Shown here: piece after piece, positions 43,891-62,519 of the stretch
How the letters are laid out: each line of letters starts with the position of its first letter
How positions within the stretch are numbered: position 1 is the first letter of the stretch
Assembly (NCBI GenBank): GCA_013368315.1
Contig: JAACJM010000109.1
Coordinates: forward strand, 124,001-188,000
Reading direction: 5' to 3'
Origin: Tetrapyrgos nigripes
Taxonomy: Eukaryota; Basidiomycota; Agaricomycetes; Agaricales; Campanellaceae
DNA length: 64,000 nt
Notes under the pieces: generated by a model
Seen by the model: only the letters and a program-made list of their open reading frames with translations
The model's database searches: none
Told to the model about the DNA's origin: nothing
Translations under genes and position numbers: made by a program

Positions 43891-44535
43891 CCTCGGCCCG
43901 GTCTAGACCGCACATACACTAAGCTGGAAGTACGTACAAGCAGCGGGAAAACGGCAATGATTCTAGCTGGCTGGAACTTAGCTATTACTCCGATGTCAAA
44001 GTCGTCTGGAGGCAAGAATTGCAGGAATTGTCTTACGATCCACTTGTTTTCGATCATACCGGCGAGAGTCGAGACGAGCTCTGAAACGCTGGAAATCGAG
44101 ATTATGCATGGGCCACGACTACGAGGTTCCGGAAGATAGAATAGATCGACATTGGACCGACATTTCGCACCCAGGAGGATAACACGACTTGTGAACAATG
44201 ACGAAAGACAGCGAATAAATATACACCCTCTACACGTTTCTAAACAGTGAGAGCGAAATCGTTGCTGGAAAGTCAGTCTAAGTCTCTAATTTGATGCTCA
44301 CTTCAAAAATGGTATTCATCTCTGCCTAAAAAAAGACTGGTATGTCGGCCCTTCGCTACTGTCATCACGCTTACCACGCTTACCACGCTTACCGCTCTAT
44401 GAGCCTCTGATTGTCAATCTCCAATTGAAACCCATCACAAAGATCCTCACATGTATTAAGTAGTACGGGAGTGAGCAGGAATGTCGAGTCATAATTTTAT
44501 CGGGTAAGAGAATTCGCCCTTCATCTCTATCCACC
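43891..44535. other. Intergenic, presumed ABC transporter promoter
   Basis: About 640 bp, no gene seen. A three-fold CTTACCACG tandem microsatellite lies at about 44,368-44,396. The ABCC start codon has a good context (CCACCATGG). Confidence 0.4.
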
Positions 44536-51404
<6,869 letters not shown>

Positions 51405-51893
51405 AAACCTGCTGGGTAAAGACCCGAACACGATATTCATTGTCATGTTTTGCTATAGTACTATTATGTATGACAGTACATCAGATTTGGTCAAACTTTC
51501 GTTCGCTATGCATAATATTGAGGCCTTTTTATTGGGAAAATGGCTTATGTCGTTTTCATAAATGGGCTGCTCAGCAAGTATGCATTGGCCAGGTCTAGCT
51601 ATCAAAAATACGAGCTAACGAGTGTGATACAAAAATGATATGATACAGTAAGGACAGAAGAACATGGAAGAATCGTGCATGTCAACGAGGATACTACAAG
51701 GTGCACAGGAGAGATAGACAAGTAATACATCATTTTTACGAGACCAAAGGTTGGGAGATGTATATACACCTGCGACAAATGCGCGTGGAACGAGCAGTAA
51801 AAGTACATGGTAGATGGGGAGTACGTAGTCGGCAACAACGACACGATTTCCTCCATGGAGTGTCAAACAGCAAAAGGCATGCATGCAAGTATA
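51405..51893. other. Convergent 3' intergenic region
   Basis: About 490 bp between the convergent 3' ends of the ABC transporter and the zinc-finger gene. No gene seen; it should hold both terminators. Confidence 0.4.
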
Positions 51894-54282
51894 TCACGCA
51901 GTCTGCAATGATTTTGTTTTGTGTTTAATCCGAATCCGATATATCACCAAACGACTCCATCCTCCAGGCGTTGGCGACATGTGGGACCGGCATGTGTATT
52001 TTTTTGGTATCCACGACATGACCGTGACGATGACGATGGGGATGATGATCAAGACCTTCTTCATCTGATGAAGAGGACGTATCGGTATCGGAGCATCACC
52101 GGCAATGGTGACAGTCTGCTGAGGATATCCGTACCCGTGGGGGTGAGGGACGTGGGCAGGTAATGGAGAGCGTGAATGAGATTGAGAAACGACGACGTCT
52201 GGTTGGTGTAGAATCGGAGTGACAGGATGATTGGAATCTGCGGGGGAAGGAGTGGACTCGGGGCCGAGTTGGTCTGGCGTGAAAGAACGCGTAATGAGCG
52301 AGAGAAGGTTAGAAGACACTGGAGAAGACGAAAGAGATGGCGGAGGAGAGTGTGGCTGTGAGTCCTGGGTGTGCATGTCATGAGGTTGAGAATATGCATC
52401 ATGATCATGATTTTGGGTGTCGCGCAGCGATGCGCAGGTTGATGGTAGAGAGGACGCAGAGATGAATGGACTATTCTCCTCAGTTGACTCGGAGGAAAAG
52501 TATGCTGGTTGCATGTCCATACTATCGTCTTCATTTGTATGTTGTCCAGTCGAGAGATCGTAGGTGAAGGTGGGCTCGTCCTTTGAGACAGAGTCAGTAT
52601 CGGCATTGCCGCTCTGCTCGGGCTCAATTTTGCATGTCCCTTTTTCGAGATGATATTTTAAGCCGCCAGGGTTGAGGTAAGCCTAGGTAGATCGTCAGTA
52701 TGTAGTCAGGACTTGCAGAGGAGTGAAGTCTCACCTTTGAGCATCCAGGCATCTATAGAAAAAATAAAAGGATAAATGAGCACCACGAGCATGAGCACAA
52801 AATATAAAAGACATACCGGACATCGGTGTTTCTTTTCCCTTTTAGTAGGTGGCCTGCCTTTTCTCGACGTCCTCTCACTCGATTCTCCATTCTCCAGTTC
52901 AAGATCCCCATTCCGTGATGTATCCCTTGACCATCGTGACGGCCTGAAAGAGCCGACAGAGGACACTCCAGATCCACTGACGATGGAGTTTATCGAAGAA
53001 GAATTGATGCTAGAAGTACCAGTACCGACACCAACAACAACTGAGGCTTTCCTTGCCGACTTGGTCTTGACACGACGACAAGGCCCACTAGACCGAGCCT
53101 TTTGATCATCAGATGTCGAGCTAGACTTTACCGCGTCTGCAGGAAAATATGAATGATATGGTGCTGTACTTTGCGATGAATACACGCTGGAGTATGCCAG
53201 GGGCGCACTGATGTCGTGAAGAGAGAAAAGTAAAGTGGAACTGGAGCTGGAAGTGGAGTGAGCGGGAGTGCTGGGAGCGGCAACTGATGGACCTGACGTC
53301 GACGCAATAGCGGAGGCATTACATATACCAGGGCCTGACGACGACCCTGCACTCTTTTGCATTGACTCGATATCGTCAGCAGGGAATGTGACGCCAGATG
53401 TGGCGGTGCCGACCGAGTCTTTGGCGGATTCGGAAGCGCGCGTAGCGTCAGAGTCAGGAATCAAGTCAGATTTGGGGATAGGGGATGTCTGAGCATGACT
53501 CGGATTCGGAGAAAGAACGGAATTGGTGACCAAGTTTTGGTGCTGTTCTGGATGATGGGGAAAGGGAGAGCCAGAGTAGGTCGTGTCCTCCAACGATGAA
53601 AACTCGTCCATGCCGGAAAACACGTCCATGAGGGGACTGTCCAGTTGGCTATCGGGGTACACGGTGGATGACCAGTCGAATTCGTTTTCAAATAGCTGTG
53701 AGAGTGGCGGTGGGGTTGAAGGTGCAGGGTACGCGCAGACAACGTCATATGATGAGCGATGGGGGGAAGAATGACCAGTGGAATGATGAGAGGGACGAGG
53801 GTTGGGAGAATTGGCGGCGTGTGAGGACACGATGTGGACTTCCTCGACATGCTCAAGAAGCTCGTGCATCCCAGACAGCCTCATGTTGCAACAGAAGAAA
53901 TTAGAACACTGGAGAAGGGTAAAGGGAAGACGTCAGACAATCTGTCATAATCACATAGATCGATAACGCTCACAAACTTGTGCTCGAAGGAGACGTGGTC
54001 GTCGCTGTCCTCAATGCCCCGCATGTTTGACTCTGTACGGTCACTTCGGAACGAGTTTGACGATGTAGATTGGCTTGATGAAAGCTTGGAGGATTGCCTA
54101 TGAATAGATTGTGATTGAGCAAACGTGAAACTGAAGTCAAGCTTGTCACGGACAGTATATCGTCGAGACGATTCATAGAGGTTTGAAGGGTTCTGGGATA
54201 GGTGAAGCTTGAGGTGATGGTGGTTGGCGGGGAAGAAGTTACTTGGGTCTGTGCTTGGGGTGATATAAGAAAATCGATGCAA
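51894..54282 (-). CDS. Sfp1-like split C2H2 zinc-finger transcription factor
   Basis: Exons 54,282-53,974; 53,908-52,817; 52,752-52,735; 52,682-51,894 total 2,208 nt (735 residues). Finger one is CSNFFCCNMRLSGMHELLEH with a following EEVH (C-X4-C ... H-X4-H). Finger two lies ~370 residues later: HRCP plus MPGCSK plus AYLNPGGLKYHLEKGTC, built from three exons. The two fingers separated by a long Ser/Pro-rich region, preceded by GIEDSDDHVSFEHKF, match the fungal Sfp1 family, which links nutrient signalling to ribosome biogenesis and cell size in yeast; the role here is inferred. RKGRPPTKREKKHR before finger two is AT-hook/NLS-like. The C-terminal ~200 residues are Ser/His/Pro-rich. The start may be internal at MRGIEDSDDH (about 54,025); both fit. 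Confidence 0.85.
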
Positions 54283-56528
54283 AGTCCATGCAAAGCACCT
54301 AAACGGTTTGGGGCAAGAAGCAAAGGGACGACAGAAGTCGAATGAGAAGAAGGGAAGACGACGCGAGGGAACTTTTTCCTAGTCAAGTAAACACACTTCC
54401 GGCTCCGCCGTGCCTTTGAATGATTAGGCAATTCCGCCCTGAATTAGAAGGATCACGAGGTGGAGAATCCCACTCCGACTTGACGCAAAGGCGATGAGCG
54501 ACGATCGACGACGAGTGCGCTTGACTGACAGAGTTCGAAGTACAGGAAGAGCGAAAGAGCGAAAAAGACCCGCGCTCAAACTCCTATTTGTACCGGTTCC
54601 ACAACTGCTGTATCACGGCCGTATCGCCTTGCCTATACCGCGATTTGAAGTAGCCATGACGACCACCCTCAACACTGGACTTCAACATATATCATTCCGC
54701 TTTTCGACAACGACCAACATGATATCAGTGACTATGCATAGAAAGCCTGGGGAACTCCATAAGTTACTTATGAATCTTCGCTGAATGGGTGTAGTCTCGT
54801 AAACATACCTTTTCGCTGGCATCTATCTGGTAGAGTACCATGACAGTTATCGTTATTATCGTTGGAAATTGCCAAGAAAGACGTTGAGACAGCTTCAGAT
54901 AGGGAGCACGGGAGGATGGGTTTTGAGCGGAAACGAGAATTTAGGTTCGGGTCGGGTTATTATGAAGTCTTCGGATCAACTTCGACTCGATCAGCATATA
55001 GCATATGATTCTCAACGGAAGAAATAGCTACCTGAGCACGCAAGCAAGGTGGCTTCCACAGGACACTGAGCCTCCTCGTTACACAGACCGGTACTGGGAC
55101 CTTTAATGACGCGCATATATTCGGTTTTGAAGGCATGGTGGTGAAGCACAAGACTCATCTGAAGATGCGTGTAAGGGAGTTGAAAGCTGAAAGACGAGAG
55201 AAGCAGAAAAAGACCGCACCAAAACCAATAGTCCCCCGCCATGTCTAGAAAAGCGTTCACGTCAGAGGATGAAATCACCAGAGGAGCAGAAGACGTACCA
55301 AAGCCAGAACACCAGCGACGTCGTCTAGTGTTGACATTCATCCTTCTCTTCCGTGTATGTAGGAGTCCATGCTTCAAGCATTCAGAAATAGACGTATGTA
55401 GTATAGCTCACAGCAGACTTCTCAAGAGAGCTCGCAAGCGAGCCCTTGTCTGCACGATAGCAGATTACTAGTATAAAAAGTGACTGTAAGCATAATCCCG
55501 CTTAACCAGAACAGAACGTAGGACACACCAAAAAACCCTGTACAAATGTCCCAAATGCCTCCTCACTGCTTCCTTGGGAAAAATCGCACCGAACAAACGA
55601 ATTCTTTCGATAGCCTCAGGCTTCTGGTCCGGTCCACTTGTTCGGGAGATATTACGGGCTTTTCTTGACGTTACAAAGAAGGCGAAGACGTCTCATCACT
55701 GACACATTAGGAAAATCTGCACGAGAACCGTTATCCAAGATGAATAAGAACAAAAAACGAAGAGAAAAAAGACTCACCGACGGAGTGACGTGACCTCTCT
55801 GACCCACTCATAAGATCTGTATCGGTATATAAAAGTTCTGAGATTTTTTCATAGCTACAGGCCATTCTTGTCCAAGTACTTGGATGAAAAGGCTCTGAGG
55901 TCTTGAGAATGAGAAGGACGACGGAAGGCGGAGGAGGAGGAGCGCTTATGTCAGATAAATCGGTCAGGTGATGTTGCCACGTTCGCGTCGCGCGACGCGT
56001 TGGCGACGACGCGCTTCAGGACTAGTCGCTGGAATAGATTAAATGTGAGGCGTGCAAACGAAATCATTCCAATAAGACATCTTCAGAATGCTACTAGTAA
56101 ATAGGCAGGGACTCCTGCCTTTGGCAGCTACTGTCAGCTCCTAATAAGTAACCCAAAAGTAAGCGGGAACGAAATAAAGATGGATATTAACATCACCATG
56201 GTAGTACACCGAAAGGAACAAAACAGAGATATCCGATAGCAATGTGATAGCAATATGTGTACATAGCGTCCGACGTTGACAGGTAAAATGGTTCTTCAGA
56301 CAAGCTATTGGCAGGTGCGGATTTATCTCTTCGGGCCACACACGCGCCACCTGAAAGCTGCTTGCGTCCGCAAGTTTCAAAAGGTTTCAAGACACCCTTT
56401 TAATCTCGGAGGCTGCAGTACATTTCTCCATTCCCTTTCTGACTCTCGCAGTCCCTCTCTGCGAAACTTTCAGTCTTTACTAACTTAATTCCTTCGTTCC
56501 TTCCCTCCTTTCTTTAAAGAGATCTACA
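54283..56528. other. Intergenic, no supportable gene
   Basis: About 2.2 kb between divergent genes. The frame at 54,494-54,784 (+) is basic and lacks a domain. Frames around 55,012-55,471 do not join into a model. TATA-like words are too common to interpret. No repeats or tRNAs seen. Confidence 0.4.
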
Positions 56529-57308
56529 ATGACCACTCCAGCTGTCACTACTGTTCTGCCCTACTCACCGATTGGCTCCCCGTCCGTTGACGCCCTCGGG
56601 ACAAAATGCCATGCAATTTATACTGGTCTCTTCTCAGGAACTGGACTTGGAACTGACGTTGTAAGCAACCTTCATTCATTGCCTAAACAATCTCTGTGCT
56701 GATCAAGACTTTTTCCCTCCAGTTGCAACTTTTGTCTCCCGACTTCCATATCATTCAATCGCCCACGCTACCTTACAATGTGTGTTTCACACTCACTGGA
56801 AAGCCGCTGACTGTTGCTAACCTCTTAGTCTGCAGGCATCCGTTTACACTGGCCCACTCGGAGCTCTTCAGGTCGGGGACCAGGAGAACAAATTCATCAC
56901 CCCCAACAACCTCACCATCCGCGTCTTCACTCTCGGTGAAAGCCACTGCATAGCCTACGGTGTGGATCACAATGCAACCTTGGTCAACAACACCCTCGGA
57001 ACATTCACATTTGAGTTCCTTGAGCATTCGTACTGGACTGATAATCTCATGCAGAGTGAGTTCTTGCTTTAATTATTCATACCATTGCTCGCATACAATG
57101 TCTGATGCACCACCTCTTCTCTTTCTTTCTTTCTTTAGGTGTCAAGTTCTACCTCTACAACACCTACCCCATCATGCGTGGCCAGATGCTTGATCGGGGC
57201 GCTCACCGCTACGTCGAGTGGAAGGACTATGATGACAAGCAAAGGGAAGCTGCTATTAACAATTTCAACCAGGAATTCCCCCTCAACTATGACCCCCGCA
57301 CTGTTTAA
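56529..57308 (+). CDS. NTF2/SnoaL-like small protein, four exons
   Basis: Exons 56,529-56,660; 56,723-56,779; 56,836-57,055; 57,139-57,308 total 579 nt (192 residues), phases closing. It begins MTTPAVTTVLPYSPIG, with no signal peptide. The order helix (KCHAIYTGLFSGTG), LQLLSPDFHIIQSPTLPYN, YTGPLGALQ, then beta-rich segments (LTIRVFTLGESHCIAYGV, GTFTFEFLEHSYWTDNLMQ) looks like the SnoaL/NTF2-like cone fold, which includes small cyclases, dehydratases and ligand-binding proteins. That assignment is by pattern only. No biosynthetic genes are next to it. It could also be an orphan basidiomycete family. Confidence 0.7.
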
Positions 57309-58410
57309 ACTGGGACAATCCTGACCGTGGTTACTGTTAGGGCTGTTTGTCAAAAACGGACTACACACCACTATATTTGATGTAGATCTATTACACGCAT
57401 TCATTGTATTCATCTCTATTCATACCACAGGAGCCGTTTCCCCATCCTGAGCTGAAGGATACAGTACTGTCATACTCGGTCAGCTTGGCCATATTCGGAA
57501 ATGGTGTTTGCGTACCCATTGGCAGTAGTACTATCTCTCCTACCAAAACGAGAGTTTTTTGTCGATGTTGATACCCAACTGTACAGAATCTCGGGAAGTT
57601 CTCGGAACTCACCCAAAATTAGTAAGTACGACAGGTTCCCACATACCTCACGCATCCGACGATGACCGGCGGATGGTCGAATGGTATCCGTCGGTTAGGT
57701 GCACCTCCAGAGGCCCATCCGCCATCCGAATTCGAGGCCTCATCGGCGGATAGACGCCGGATCATCCGATCCGCTAGGAACCCTAGGCTTATGGAATATT
57801 CCAATTTCGGACTGTGCAAAATGGCCCTGGATTCGGTGAGACAGAATCCAAGACAACAAATGCGAGCGTTGAAACGTTGAGGGCAGATGTAGAAAGTCAT
57901 CCAGCTCCTAGCGTCGCAGTGCATGTGAGAAGCGGTCTGAGAGGTTCTATTCCAGAGCCCAACATTCACGCTCCGCCCTTGTCAGTATAGCCATCGCGAC
58001 TTTTGTAGACCTCCCATGTCGATACTGCCGTATGGAGCTGTATCCAGGGACATGACCTGTTTTTCTTTTGGAGAACCGTCAATACGGTAATAAAAAGGAA
58101 GTCGCAAACATCAGCGATCGGTCGGTCCAGACAAGCCAGGAAGAGAAAGTTGCCAGCGTTGGTATCGCAGAACGGTCAGATGGAGCAGCAAGATGGGAAG
58201 GACTGACCGGTGATGATGGTCCAAGCTCAGCCTAGGGTACAGATTTATTCCTTCCAGCTACCGAACAACTTGAAAGGGGCAAGTGACCCCTGGCCCTATC
58301 CACAGTTTGACTTTACTACCCCGGTCTCACCTCCAAAAACTTATAAACGTTGGACATGGTGGTCTCAGATTGCAACACTCATTCGTCTTGAACTACTACC
58401 ATCGCCCAAC
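57309..58410. other. Intergenic, no gene seen
   Basis: About 1.1 kb. The minus-strand frame at 57,619-57,969 reads through a stretch with repeated CGGCGGAT-like words (CCGGCGGATGG, CATCGGCGGATAGACGCCGGATCATCCG) at 57,663-57,772, which look like short dispersed inverted words, not codons. No domain is found. Confidence 0.4.
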
Positions 58411-59283
58411 ATGACCACCAGCACTAGCATTACTCCTTATCCAAGTCTTCCCGTCGAACTCATCCATCTCATTATACTCACATTCTGGAATATTCCCTCG
58501 GCCTCTCTATCATTCAAGGACCGAGCCACTTTCATGAAATCATCCTTCTTAGTGAGCACCACCTGGCAAGCAGTCTTCTTGGACATCTTCTCTAGGGATT
58601 TTTATATCCCAAGTACATCTTACGCGTTGAAACTCATTGATGTTCTCCACCATCACCCTCGTCTCCTTCACCAATCCTATATTCTGTCGCCAGGATCATC
58701 GCCTTTGAAAACGTTGTTCCACCTTTTGCCCACTCGTTGCTTGACGATCACATTTCAGTACACTCAGATGGTCCATGAAATATCATGTTTTGTCATCTTC
58801 GACTGCGAGCCCCTTCCTTCACATGCATCCCAGTGCCCGCCCTCATGCTCTTCGCTGGAGACCCAGGCTCGTATACAATTAGCCAAGTGAATATTCCAGA
58901 CAGACAACAAGCTTCGCTGGGATATTGCCCAAGAGGGTTACAAATTAGATGATCTCGCTATTGACAGAGAGATGTGGCGCGGGGTCATTCAGGCGAGAAC
59001 GAGGGAGGATGCAAGGGAGGCCTTACAGTTATGCCCCATACATGCAAACTCCTCTTTCGTTCGAAGGGTTTTGCACTTCGTTTCAGGCAGAAAAACAGTT
59101 GGACTCGTCAAGCTAAAAAGACCCTCCAATATTGATACATCCACAGAATACTATCTTCGATTTCATTTGAATCTGCTGGTGTACATACAGAGAAAACAGA
59201 AGTTGAGTGAGGATCAGGAGCTGAAAATGGGGTTTTTAGAGAAATGGATTTGGGTGATTGGGGAAGAAAGGAGTTTACGCTGA
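58411..59283 (+). pseudogene. F-box-like protein gene with in-frame stop
   Basis: ATG 58,411 opens MTTSTSITPYPSLPVELIHL, an F-box-like start with LPVELIHLIILTFWNIP. The frame stops at TGA 58,888-58,890 but continues, same frame, from IFQTDNKLRWDIAQEGY through FVRRVLHFVSGRKTVGLVKL to a second stop at 59,283. The two parts look like one protein of ~290 residues. Possible explanations are a nonsense mutation, or an intron around the stop; the only obvious GT...CCAG pair spans just 29 nt, too short for this genome. An upstream extension of the frame to 58,210 is probably 5' leader. Product and partner are unknown beyond a possible SCF role. Confidence 0.6.
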
Positions 59284-61482
59284 CTGGCCTCTGCCGCCGA
59301 CCTTAAAGTTAGGCCTCTCTGTACTGTTGAAGATGGAACTCCAAGAGGGCGACACAACCACTTAGGTATCACAATTACAGCTATTTGTGTATATAGGAGT
59401 GACAGTACCACTACATAAATCTTTTTTATTCTATATGTGTTTGTGTTCTTTACAGCTAGTCATCAGCAAAATGAGTACTTTTTCATTTCCATCACACACA
59501 CACATACGATTTATGTTCCATCATATGTCCTGCTACAGCCTACTATGTCCTGCGATCCTGAGTTCCTGAATGCTCTCCCACGTGTGGATCTATAAAAACA
59601 TCTCTAAGCACACATGGCAACTCAACAGGGCTTGACTGGGAGGTGTAGGACTGGAGAGTGGGTATATGCATCCTGTTAACAAAAGATGTGGTTCACAAGG
59701 ATTAAATCACTTACCACAATGTCGAGGAATGGCTCACAGATCATGAATTAAATTCCACTCGAGAACAAAACAAGAGGCGTTGTCATATGCACTAAACTGA
59801 CACGAAAACAGATGAAGGTCTGAATGAAGACCTATCAGTGATGGAAATGATAATCACAAGTGTAGACACACCTAGTTGGGGTCCTCGACTGCTTCTGCAC
59901 ATTCTATAGCTTGTATCACCCTCTTGGGACTATTCAGCATGGGCAACATCAACTTTGGCTAGATCGGGCGAGCTGTGTCTATAACAAACGCTGGTAGTGG
60001 TCAGGTGTGAGGTTGTGGAGTCTGGACAAAGTCATTTGAGGGTTCTTTTGGGAAATGGATGATGGCGAGGACATGTTTTCTGGAAGAACCGTATATTGAT
60101 GTTGGTGATAGCGATGGAGACATAAATGAGCCCAAGTCAGCATGTTTTCCCAATAGCAAGACAACAGCAGTCAACATACCTGAAAGACGCACCCTGTAAG
60201 CCAACAAACCCAGCAAGTAGAATAGGCTGTGAGAGTCATGAGAGCTCAGAGATGCACTGACAAGGAAACAAGAATGTGAAGAAGGATGAGAGATGTGTTG
60301 CACTGAAAGGAAACTGGGCAAATCATCGGGTATGCATAGCCATGAGAGGTGGAGAGCTAGGTCTGGAGTAGAAAGAGGAGGGAAGAGAGACTGAAGAAAT
60401 AAATTTGATGCGTCATCCAGTTTCTGGCCACGGTTTAGCAGAATTTGAAACTATGTCATTACTCTGTTCCTGCTCTTCCCCTACTCTTCCCTATGGCTCA
60501 CTGAAAGAACTTGAAGGCCAAGAACCACTCTTCCTCTGCTAGGACAACTCACAATCCTCTCTCATCTTTTACGGTGTCTGTAAACTGATTTTAAGTGTTT
60601 TGATCCAGCATCGCAAGGCTTTGTTCTTGTTACATGTATTTCAACAGGCAAAGTCAAAGCTGCTAAAAGATTTGGTGTGGTTGGAGGTGGCAGGTTGTAC
60701 AACAATGAAGAGGTATGGTTTGACTGTTTTTACAGCATATATGCATCTAAAGTGCTACATTTAGGTGTGTAATTTGCCTCCAAAGACTGTTCCCTACTGT
60801 ATATTCTGCCAGCCTTTCACCAGCTTTCACTCCGAGCTCCCAAAATACCATCTTGTCTTAGCTCCCCCAGTTGCCTCATGAACTTGATGGGAGGACCATA
60901 CCATATCACGAAGCTAGCTTTCCTTTCTCAAACGAGACCCCTCTCTTCATCACTTCACACTTTATCCACTTCTTTGCCTCATTCTCTTTCACCTGCTGTT
61001 GTATCGATTATGAGTAACTTGGATCTGTTTCGCTACCTCCCAATATATTAAAATCTAAATGTTCTTGGTTATTGATCTCATTTGCCCAATCCTTCTGTGC
61101 CTTCTCATCACACTACCCTATTCCAACCCCGTATTGTACCTCTACTCTTCCAGTGGTGGCTCCTCTGCCTCTAGTGGTCTGGACTTGCTTTTGTATTTGC
61201 CTTTGGTAGCTTTGTGAGGATGTCAGTTCTGCATACGTTGTCTTGCCCTTTTTCTTTCTTTTTCCCCCCCACAGCCTGACTATGCCTAAAACACCTGCAG
61301 ACCAAACCTCCTCGCTATCCTGGCCATCCTCATCAATAATGTTGTTGTCAGCCAATATTATGTTCGGCCTCTAGGTTCTTTCTGACTGAACTTTTTACTT
61401 TCTATGTCTGCTCCTCTCACTGTCAAGTCTATTGTTCGCTGTTTCGACATTTATACTTGTCTGTATGGACACAAGATTTTTG
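59284..61482. other. Low-information repeat-like region
   Basis: About 2.2 kb with no supportable gene. Frames such as 59,979-60,321 (-) and 61,113-61,355 (-) lack domains. The sequence is AT-rich and patchy, and borders transposon remnants, so it is probably old mobile-element debris, but I could not identify terminal repeats or protein remnants. Confidence 0.4.
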
Positions 61483-61946
61483 CATCCACCTGTGTGTCCA
61501 AGTGCATCCAATGTGTGTCCAGGGTGTGTCCAAGTATGTGTCCACCTACGTCCAACTGTGAGTGCATTATAATCATTTCCATGCTGCACTGTCATCACTT
61601 TCCCCTCGCTGATCCCACTTGTAATTCCTTAGTTATCTCTTCCCATCCATAAATGTGAGGGATTCTTCCTCATTATCAGAGATATTTATCCGTATCACTA
61701 GATGTCTTATAATATGATCTTTTTATTTCTGTTGCTTCTGAGTTGAGAATTTCAGTGAAATGCGAAAAATGCGAACCAAATTCATGCCTTTTCTGTCCAC
61801 AAATATTCATACATCCTTTCACGCATTCTAACTGATCAAATCATGTGAAAATATCCCTTGTATTCATCCAAATCATCTGGACGCACCTTGGACACATGGA
61901 CGCAGTTGTATAAATTCTGGACACACGCTGGACGCATTCTGAATCC
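61483..61946. repeat. Inverted clusters of TGTGTCCA-like subterminal repeats
   Basis: On the left, 61,483-61,562 contains about six tandem-like words of the type TGTGTCCAAG, TGTGTCCAGG, TACGTCCAAC. On the right, 61,876-61,946 contains the complementary words CTGGACGCAC, TTGGACACAT, CTGGACACAC, CTGGACGCAT. The clusters are ~310 bp apart and in opposite orientation, an arrangement typical of subterminal repeats in non-autonomous DNA transposons. Exact termini are not clear. Confidence 0.6.
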
Positions 61947-61949
61947 AAG

Positions 61950-62422
61950 TGTCAAGATTGCTGGTACACTCAAATAACCACCCAAGTCACAAACTAAGAG
62001 AACAGATACAAAGCAGATAGATTGAGAGAGATGTAGATGAGACAGAGAGAGAGAAAGAGACGAGTAGGCTGACTAGGCTCTACACTGCGTAATAGTAGTA
62101 CGGAGCAGAGACAAAGTGAACGAACTGGGAAAAAGTTACAAAAGATCTCAGGTATATATGGGAAACATGAACAGATGAGAAAAAGTAAGTAATAATAGAA
62201 AGATACCATATGGTGTATCAAAGATAAGAATGATGGATCGAATATGGATAAATAAAGGTACCAAATCATGAAAGAATGATTGACAGTTATTATAGAGTTC
62301 ATTGAGTGTGAATCTGAGTGTTAATCAACGGGGAAAAGCAATAGACAAATGATGAAGGAATTCCAAGTTTAATAATGAAGTAAAAGAAGAAGGAGGGCAA
62401 AGAACTGTAGCAGTTCATGACA
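61950..62422 (-). repeat. Candidate 3' LTR of Ty3/gypsy element C
   Basis: On the minus strand an LTR-like sequence starts TGTCATGAAC at 62,422, directly after a purine tract (AAAGAGGGGGTAA at 62,423-62,435). A possible end is AATCTTGACA at 61,950, giving TG...CA-type termini and 473 bp. The start is well supported; the end is a guess. Confidence 0.5.
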
Positions 62423-62519
62423 TTACCCCCTCTTTAAGTTGGGCTTTCGCCTGGAGCACATGTGTACTTTTCCAAATATCTCCCATCTTAATTCCCATTG
62501 AATGTACTGTTGATCCTGC

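Noticed and set aside
54494..54784. 96-codon plus-strand frame upstream of the zinc-finger gene
   Set aside because: Arg-rich chance frame in the promoter region of a divergent gene; no domain.
57619..57969. 116-codon minus-strand frame near the NTF2-like gene
   Set aside because: It reads through short inverted CGGCGGAT words and has no domain, promoter or partner exon.
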